Below, piece by piece: positions 7,284 through 12,478 of a stretch of DNA of 14,927 bases; position 1 is the first letter of the stretch; the number at the start of each line of letters is the position of its first letter. The DNA lies in NCBI GenBank assembly GCA_030835185.1, contig JAUQWL010000004.1:1-14927 (forward strand). Direction: 5' to 3'. Source of the DNA: Solirubrobacterales bacterium. Its GTDB lineage: Bacteria; Actinomycetota; Thermoleophilia; Solirubrobacterales; 70-9. The notes below the pieces were generated by a model. That model saw nothing but the letters and a program-made list of their open reading frames with translations, was not told the origin of the DNA and did no database searches. A program made the translations under genes and the position numbers.

Positions 7284-9281
7284 ATGGATTACTTCGTAAC
7301 TGGTGGAACGGGCTTTATCGGCCGGTACCTGATCGAGCGCCTTCTGAAGCGCGGCGGAACCTTGCACGTGCTTGTGCGCGAAGGATCCCGCGGCAAGCTC
7401 GAGGAGCTGATCGCAGGGTGGGATACAGGCGAGGGTGAGGTCCTGCCGGTCGTCGGTGACCTGAATCAGCCGGGCCTTGGCATCGCCGACGCCGAAATCG
7501 ACCGGCTCAAGGGTACGGTCGACCACTTCTACCATCTGGCCGCTGTCTACGACATGGAAGCCGACGACGAGGCCCACCGGCTGGCCAACGTCGAAGGTAC
7601 GATGCACGCCGTCGAGCTGGCCAACCGGCTCGAGGTCGGCTGCTTCCATCTGGCCAGCTCGATCGCCGCCGCAGGCCTGTTCAAGGGGACCTGGCGCGAA
7701 GACATGTTCGACGAGGCCGAAGACCTCGACAGGCACCCGTACTTCCGGACCAAGCACGAATCCGAGCGCATCGTTCGCGAGCAGCTCCAACGGCCGTGGC
7801 GAGTCTACCGGCCGGGCATCGTGGTCGGTGACTCGCACACCGGCGAGATGGACAAGATCGACGGCCCGTACTACTTCTTCAAGCTGATCCAGCGGCTTCG
7901 CAGCGTACTGCCCCCGTGGGTGCCGACGATCGGTTTCGAAGGCAAGCAGATCAACGTCGTCCCGGTCGATTTCGCCGCCGACGCGATCGATCACATCAGC
8001 CACGAGGAGGGCCTCGACGGCAAGGCCTTCCACCTGACCGACCCCAACCCTCTGCGCGCCGGCCAGATCCTCAATCTGTTCGCCCGCTCCGCCCATGCGC
8101 CGCAGACATCGATGCGGGTCGATCCCCAGATGCTCGACATCATCCCGCCGGCGGTGCGCGGCGGTCTGATGATGCTGCCCCCGGTCAAGCGCATCACCGA
8201 CACCGTCCTCGAGGACCTCGGGATCCCGAGGGACGTCCTGATCAACATCAACTATCCGACCAGGTTCGACTGCTCGAATACGCTCAGTGCGCTCGAAGGC
8301 AGCGGAATCGCGGTGCCGCCCCTGGCTACCTATGCCGACAAGCTCTGGGATTACTGGGAGCGAAACCTCGACCCCGACCTCTTCAAGGACCGCTCGCTGG
8401 GCGGTGCGATCGGCGGCAAAGTCGTGATGATCACCGGTGCTTCTTCCGGCATCGGCTATGCCGCGGCGCTGAAGGCCGGCGAGGCAGGGGCGACGGTGCT
8501 GCTGGTGGCCCGTTCGGCCGACAAACTCGAAGAGACGAAGGCTGAGATCGAGGAGGCCGGCGGTACAGCCGAGATCTTCCCCTGTGACCTGTCCGACATC
8601 GAGGATGTCGAGCGCATGGGTAACGAGGTCCTTCTGGCCCATGGTCACGTGGACGTCCTCGTCAACAACGCCGGCCGCTCGATCCGGCGCTCGGTGGCGC
8701 TTTCCTACGACCGCTTCCATGACTTCGAGCGCACCATGCAGCTCAACTACTTCGGCGCGCTGAAGCTGATCCTGACCCTGCTGCCGCGGATGCGGGAGAG
8801 GAAGAGCGGTCACATCATCAACATCAGCTCGATCGGGGTACAGACCAATTCACCGCGTTTTTCGGCCTATGTCGCCTCGAAGGCGGCACTGGATGCGTTC
8901 AGCCGGACGATCGCCTCGGAGATCGTCGACGACAAGGTCCACATCACCACCATCCACATGCCGCTGGTGAGAACGCCGATGATCGCGCCGACCAAGATGT
9001 ACGACGCTTTCCCGACGATCAGTCCGGACGAAGCCGCCGAGATGATCACCGGCGCGATGATAAGCAAGCCGAAAAAGGTGGCGACCAAGCTCGGCAACTT
9101 CGGAGAAGCGCTCTATACGATCGCTCCGAAAGCAAGCGACGCATTGCTCAATACGGGGTACAAGCTCTTCCCCGAGTCGAAGGCGGCCAAAGGCGAGAAA
9201 CCGGGCGAAGGCGAGGCCGACAAGGCACCGTCGACCGAAGCGGTTGCCTTCGCTCACCTGCTCCGCGGCGTCCACTGGTAG
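7284..9281 (+). CDS. Alcohol-forming fatty acyl-CoA reductase, two fused SDR domains
   Basis: This 665-residue enzyme probably reduces long-chain acyl-CoA, via the aldehyde, to fatty alcohol with NADPH. The N-terminal half is an extended SDR with TGGTGFIG at 6-13 and YxxxK at Y153/K157, followed by YRPGIVVGDS and a conserved GEMDKIDGPYYFFK stretch. The C-terminal half is a classical SDR with TGASSGIG at 384-391, NNAG at 461-464, NISS at 513-516 and YVASK at Y529/K533. Overall length, the linker DYWERNLDPDLFKDR (356-370) and the C-terminal RGVHW closely resemble, from memory, the Marinobacter two-domain fatty acyl-CoA reductase used for wax esters; mycobacterial AcrA1 (Rv3391) has the same layout. 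The ATG has a strong Shine-Dalgarno. The next gene, an alkyl-DHAP synthase homologue that would use fatty alcohol, starts 48 nt downstream. Chain-length preference, and whether the alcohol goes to ether lipid or wax, cannot be read from sequence. Confidence 0.9.
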   Translation: MDYFVTGGTGFIGRYLIERLLKRGGTLHVLVREGSRGKLEELIAGWDTGEGEVLPVVGDLNQPGLGIADAEIDRLKGTVDHFYHLAAVYDMEADDEAHRLANVEGTMHAVELANRLEVGCFHLASSIAAAGLFKGTWREDMFDEAEDLDRHPYFRTKHESERIVREQLQRPWRVYRPGIVVGDSHTGEMDKIDGPYYFFKLIQRLRSVLPPWVPTIGFEGKQINVVPVDFAADAIDHISHEEGLDGKAFHLTDPNPLRAGQILNLFARSAHAPQTSMRVDPQMLDIIPPAVRGGLMMLPPVKRITDTVLEDLGIPRDVLININYPTRFDCSNTLSALEGSGIAVPPLATYADKLWDYWERNLDPDLFKDRSLGGAIGGKVVMITGASSGIGYAAALKAGEAGATVLLVARSADKLEETKAEIEEAGGTAEIFPCDLSDIEDVERMGNEVLLAHGHVDVLVNNAGRSIRRSVALSYDRFHDFERTMQLNYFGALKLILTLLPRMRERKSGHIINISSIGVQTNSPRFSAYVASKAALDAFSRTIASEIVDDKVHITTIHMPLVRTPMIAPTKMYDAFPTISPDEAAEMITGAMISKPKKVATKLGNFGEALYTIAPKASDALLNTGYKLFPESKAAKGEKPGEGEADKAPSTEAVAFAHLLRGVHW

Positions 9282-9329
9282 ACAGCGGGCGGGAGGGCGA
9301 CGGAACCATGCGGATTCACGAGCGGTCCC

Positions 9330-11060
9330 ATGGCTGAACGGCGTCGCCGGCTCAAGCACTGGGGTTGGGGGTACGAGGATCAGCAGAGGCCACAGCGCGA
9401 AATCGAAGAAGCCGCGGCCGGCATCCGGGCGATGTTCGGCTTCGGAGGCGATCCGGTCCCGGCGGTTCCGCTCGAGCAGGCCGGCATCCGTGCTTCCCGG
9501 CTGAAACCTCCGGCGTCGGCGTCGGCAGCGGACGGCATCTCGGGTTCCCTCTTCACGGATGACCTCCATGAGCGGGCCGTCCATTCGCTCGGCAAGGCGT
9601 ATCGCGACATCGTCCGTGGACACCGGGGCGAGTTCCCCCGCCCGCCCGATCTCGTCGCCTTTCCGGAAGACGAAGCCGGGGTGAACGAGGTCTTCGACCG
9701 CGCGGCCGACTGGGGCGCCGCAGTGATCCCTTTCGGTGGTGGCACCAGCGTCGTCGGTGGCATCGAGCCGAGGCTCGAAGACGAGGACCGGCCGACGATC
9801 AGCCTCGACCTCGGCCGGCTCGATTCGTTCTTCGAACTCGACCGGCAGTCGATGGCGGCACGAATGGCGGCCGGCCTGCGCGGCCCCGCGCTGGAAGACC
9901 GCCTCCGCGCCGAGGGTCTCACCCTGCGGCACTACCCCCAGTCCTTCGAGTATTCGACTCTGGGTGGCTGGATCGCGACCAGAGCGGGCGGGCACTTTGC
10001 CACTGGCGAAACCCATATCGACGATCTGGTCGAGTCGGTCCGGGCGATTACGCCGGCCGGCGAGTGGCAGAGCCGCCGCCTTCCCGGTTCGGGTGCGGGC
10101 CCATCGCCCGACCGCATGCTGATCGGGTCGGAAGGCATTCTCGGCGTGATCACCGAAGCGTGGATGCGGGTACGCCCGCGTCCGGTCTTCAAGGCGAGCG
10201 CGACCGTCGAATTCAGTGACTTCGCCGCGGCCGCGGTCGGTGCCGTGAGGGCCATCGCCCAGTCGCGGCTCGGTCCCAGCAACTGCCGCCTGATCGATCC
10301 GTTGGAGGCGGTGACGATGGGTGCCGGCGACGGCAGGGCCACGCTGCTGCTGCTCGGCTTCGAGTCGGCCGACGTACCGGTCGCTGACCTGCTCGAGCAG
10401 GCGATCGCCATCGCGACCGATCACGGGGGCAGAGTGGCCGCGCGCAAAGTCGTCGAGCCTTCCGGGGACGGCCACGCGGCCAGGAGAGCCGACTCAAGCC
10501 GGGTGGCCGGGCCACCCGGCGAACCGGATCGCACGGTGGACGGAGGGGGCGGGTCGGGTGCCGATCTCTGGCGAAACGCCTTCCTGATGGCCCCGTACCT
10601 GAGGGACACCTTCGTCAGCTGTGGCGTCCTCTCGGAGACCTTCGAGAGCGCAGTCACCTGGGACCGGTTCGAAGAATTCCACACGGCGGTCAGCGAGGCT
10701 ACCCGCAGGGCGGTGGCAGAAGCCGGCGGCGTACCGGTCGAAGGGCAGGGTTCACCGAGGATCAGCTGTCGCCTGACCCACGTCTATCCGGACGGGGCGG
10801 CCCCGTACTTCACGGTCATCGCCCCGGCCGTCAGGGGAGGCGAGGTCGAGCAGTGGGACGAGATCAAGGCGGCCGCCTCGGAGGCGATCGTCAACTCCGG
10901 CGGCACGATCACCCATCACCATGCCGTCGGACGCGATCACCGTCCCTGGTATGACCGCCAACGGCCGGACGCTTTCGCGGCGGTCCTCGGTGCGGCCAAG
11001 TCCGAACTCGACCCCGACGCGATGTTGAATCCCGGCGTACTGATCGACCCGCCCACCTGA
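9330..11060 (+). CDS. agpS: FAD-dependent alkyldihydroxyacetonephosphate synthase (AGPS) homologue
   Basis: AGPS replaces the acyl group of acyl-DHAP with a fatty alcohol, creating the ether bond of alkyl glycerolipids; the FAD takes part non-oxidatively. This 576-residue protein begins with KHWGWGYED (9-17), like the KWNGWGY of the animal enzyme. It then has the PCMH FAD-binding fold with PFGGGTSVVGG (134-144), YSTLGGWIATRAGG (208-221) and IGSEGILGVITEA (265-277). The cap domain has WRNAFLMAPYLRD (414-426), a GVLSETFESAVTWDR stretch (432-446) and the HHH motif in THHHAVGRDHRPWY (528-541). A Gly/Arg-rich insert at about 380-412 is unusual. The ATG at 9330 is the only start in frame after the preceding stop; its Shine-Dalgarno is weak, so coupling to the reductase gene is plausible. 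Related FAD-linked oxidases (D-lactate dehydrogenase type) are the main alternative, but the N-terminal WGWGY and the triple His favour AGPS. Confidence 0.86.
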   Translation: MAERRRRLKHWGWGYEDQQRPQREIEEAAAGIRAMFGFGGDPVPAVPLEQAGIRASRLKPPASASAADGISGSLFTDDLHERAVHSLGKAYRDIVRGHRGEFPRPPDLVAFPEDEAGVNEVFDRAADWGAAVIPFGGGTSVVGGIEPRLEDEDRPTISLDLGRLDSFFELDRQSMAARMAAGLRGPALEDRLRAEGLTLRHYPQSFEYSTLGGWIATRAGGHFATGETHIDDLVESVRAITPAGEWQSRRLPGSGAGPSPDRMLIGSEGILGVITEAWMRVRPRPVFKASATVEFSDFAAAAVGAVRAIAQSRLGPSNCRLIDPLEAVTMGAGDGRATLLLLGFESADVPVADLLEQAIAIATDHGGRVAARKVVEPSGDGHAARRADSSRVAGPPGEPDRTVDGGGGSGADLWRNAFLMAPYLRDTFVSCGVLSETFESAVTWDRFEEFHTAVSEATRRAVAEAGGVPVEGQGSPRISCRLTHVYPDGAAPYFTVIAPAVRGGEVEQWDEIKAAASEAIVNSGGTITHHHAVGRDHRPWYDRQRPDAFAAVLGAAKSELDPDAMLNPGVLIDPPT

Positions 11061-11162
11061 CCGGCCGGACGGCAACATCGGGGTCAGCTCCGGGCTCCCG
11101 CGCTCCCGCCACGCCGGGACTCGGTAGCCTGCTCCGGCTGCGGTTTACCGGGCAAAGAACCC

Positions 11163-12101
11163 GTGTCCGAGGTGACCGCAACCCCCACAAAGATGAGTTC
11201 GTCCACCTCCCAGGAAACCGCTCCCGATCGTTCGCCACTGCGGGCCGCGATCAAAACTGCCCGTCCGCACGAATGGGTCAAGAACGTCCTGGTCTTCGCC
11301 GGGCTGCTCTTTTCAGGTCAGGTCGACGACCCCTGGGCAGTCGGCCAGGCGCTCATCACGTTCGTCGCCTTCTGTGCGATCTCGAGCGCCGGCTACTTCA
11401 TCAACGACCTGAACGATGTCGAGCTCGATCGGGCCCATCCCAAGAAGCGCTTTCGCCCGATCGCCGTCGGCCAGCTCCCGATTCGCTCTGCCTGGGTAAT
11501 CGCCGCATTTCTGGCGCTCGGCGCCCTGGCCGTTACATTCGCCGCGGTCAACTGGAGGGTCGGTCTGATGGTCGCCGGCTACGGCGTGATCCAGGTCGCC
11601 TACAGCTTCGGTCTCAAACAGGTCGTGATCATCGATGTGATGACGCTGGCGACCCTGTTCGTACTCCGGGTGATGGCCGGTGCCGAGGCCGTCGAGACCA
11701 GTGCCTCCGAGTGGCTGATCCTCTGCACCGGCATGCTGGCGCTCTTTCTCGGCTTCACCAAACGCCGCCAGGAAGCGGTGTCCGAGCTCCACGAGGGCAC
11801 GAGCAGCCGACCGGTACTCGAGCACTACTCGCTGCCCTTCCTCGACCAGATGGTGGCCATGGTCACCACCGGAACAGTCATCAGCTATGCGATCTATACC
11901 GTCTACTCACCGCTGGTTGGAAGCCGGATGATGCTGACCCTGCCGCCGGTCATCTACGGGATCTTCCGATACCTCTACCTGATCTATGATCGGTCGGACG
12001 ACCGGTCAACCGCTGCCATCGTCGCCGAGGACCGCGGTGTGATCCTCGCCGGTGCCGTCTTCGCGATCACCGCCTTCCTCATCCTCTACGTCTTCAACTG
12101 A
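11163..12101 (+). CDS. UbiA-family decaprenyl-phosphate phosphoribosyltransferase-like membrane protein
   Basis: Members of this UbiA branch transfer 5-phosphoribose from PRPP to a polyprenyl phosphate (Rv3806c in mycobacteria), the first step toward decaprenyl-phosphoryl arabinose. Seen in 312 residues: RPHEWVKNVLVFAG (34-47), the metal-binding NDLNDVELDRAHP (81-93) followed by KKRFRPIAVGQLP, a second conserved stretch LKQVVIIDVMTLATLFVLRVMAG split across 151-173, and about eight or nine hydrophobic helices reaching the C-terminus. Three in-frame starts are possible: GTG 11163, GTG 11172 and ATG 11193. The last would remove ten residues ahead of the conserved region without harm. None has a clear Shine-Dalgarno, so the start is uncertain. 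It lies 102 nt after the AGPS-like gene. DprE1 and DprE2, the usual next enzymes in the arabinose pathway, are not in the window. The polyprenyl substrate and whether arabinan is made are unknown. Confidence 0.87.
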   Translation: MSEVTATPTKMSSSTSQETAPDRSPLRAAIKTARPHEWVKNVLVFAGLLFSGQVDDPWAVGQALITFVAFCAISSAGYFINDLNDVELDRAHPKKRFRPIAVGQLPIRSAWVIAAFLALGALAVTFAAVNWRVGLMVAGYGVIQVAYSFGLKQVVIIDVMTLATLFVLRVMAGAEAVETSASEWLILCTGMLALFLGFTKRRQEAVSELHEGTSSRPVLEHYSLPFLDQMVAMVTTGTVISYAIYTVYSPLVGSRMMLTLPPVIYGIFRYLYLIYDRSDDRSTAAIVAEDRGVILAGAVFAITAFLILYVFN

Positions 12102-12107
12102 AGCGCC

Positions 12108-12175
12108 TTCAACCGAGCGATCGCGGCCCAACCTCACGCGTTCTGTGACGGGAGGAGTTGGACTGCACGGTTGAA
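12108..12175. repeat. 8-bp inverted repeat downstream of the UbiA-family gene
   Basis: TTCAACCG at 12108-12115 is the exact reverse complement of CGGTTGAA at 12168-12175, with 52 nt between them. The intervening sequence contains the palindrome GCGATCGC at 12117-12124. The position just after a stop codon fits a transcript-end structure, but the long loop and lack of a T-tract leave it open. Confidence 0.35.
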
Positions 12176-12201
12176 AGAAGTGCTGCGCGAGCAGGGTCAG
12201 G

Positions 12202-12230
12202 TTGACTTTCGTCGAAAAGTTGCGTACCCT
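12202..12230 (+). promoter_or_regulatory. Sigma-70-like promoter for the secreted repeat protein
   Basis: TTGACT (12202-12207; consensus TTGACA) is followed after exactly 17 bp by TACCCT (12225-12230), which keeps the first, second and last bases of TATAAT. Transcription would begin near 12236-12240, leaving a leader of about 240 nt before the TTG start codon at 12479. This is the best promoter match in the window. Confidence 0.65.
12207..12217. promoter_or_regulatory. Palindrome in the promoter spacer, possible operator
   Basis: TTTCGTCGAAA at 12207-12217 is a perfect 11-bp palindrome about a central T, lying between the -35 and -10 hexamers. A factor bound here would block the promoter. 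No regulator is identified. Confidence 0.35.
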
Positions 12231-12231
12231 G

Positions 12232-12244
12232 TTATTACAAATAA
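12232..12244. promoter_or_regulatory. AT-rich dyad at the predicted transcription start
   Basis: TTATT (12232-12236) and AATAA (12240-12244) form a perfect 5-bp dyad around ACA, immediately after the -10 element. It is one of the very few AT-rich patches in this GC-rich window. It could be an operator or simply an easily melted start region. Confidence 0.35.
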
Positions 12245-12478
12245 GGACAAGGGAGACGGGTGGGAGCCCGGTTTGAGACCCGGCCTGATGGTCGGGACCG
12301 GCTCCAGACAGCCACCCTGATGCGGGCGAACGCTCAACTACCACTCGCATCCTGGTCCCTCTGGGGCTTTTCCGAGTTCAGCTTGTTCGTGGGGGACGGC
12401 CACTTGTCCCCGTCGACCGAATTGCGCGATCAATACCCGGGTTAGCGAGTCCGGGATACCCGAACAGACGGAGAAAAG
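12245..12478 (+). promoter_or_regulatory. Long, strongly structured 5' leader of the secreted repeat protein
   Basis: The predicted leader folds into several consecutive stems. The first is a long composite hairpin at 12258-12317: GGGTG with CACCC at the base, then GGAGCC-(bulged C)-GGT (12263-12272) with ACCGGCTCC (12297-12305), then CCCGGCC (12279-12285) with GGTCGGG (12290-12296) around a TGAT loop. Next, GATGCG (12319-12324) pairs with CGCATC (12346-12351), and GGGGAC (12392-12397) with GTCCCC (12406-12411). Near the gene, CCCGG (12436-12440) can pair with CCGGG (12451-12455), or CGGGT (12438-12442) with ACCCG (12458-12462); these are mutually exclusive. I do not recognise a known riboswitch class. 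The stems suggest post-transcriptional control or RNA stability; ligand and mechanism are unknown. Confidence 0.5.
12470..12473 (+). promoter_or_regulatory. Ribosome binding site that fixes a TTG start
   Basis: GGAG at 12470-12473 lies five bases before TTG at 12479. An in-frame TAG at 12443 closes the frame upstream, and no ATG or GTG lies between that stop and this TTG. This supports the rare start codon. Confidence 0.65.

Noticed and set aside
7125..8813. An upstream extension of the kgd reading frame on the minus strand, which would make a protein of about 1888 residues.
   Set aside because: It is antisense to the well-supported acyl-CoA reductase, has no recognisable domain, and the lipoyl domain begins naturally at 7124.
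8850..10475. A 541-residue open frame on the minus strand opposite the reductase and AGPS genes.
   Set aside because: It crosses two real genes in the opposite direction and shows no domain; a typical GC-bias artefact.
12245..12478. The leader as a c-di-GMP, c-di-AMP or cobalamin riboswitch.
   Set aside because: The conserved core sequences I remember for these classes are not present, so I left it as an unnamed structured leader.
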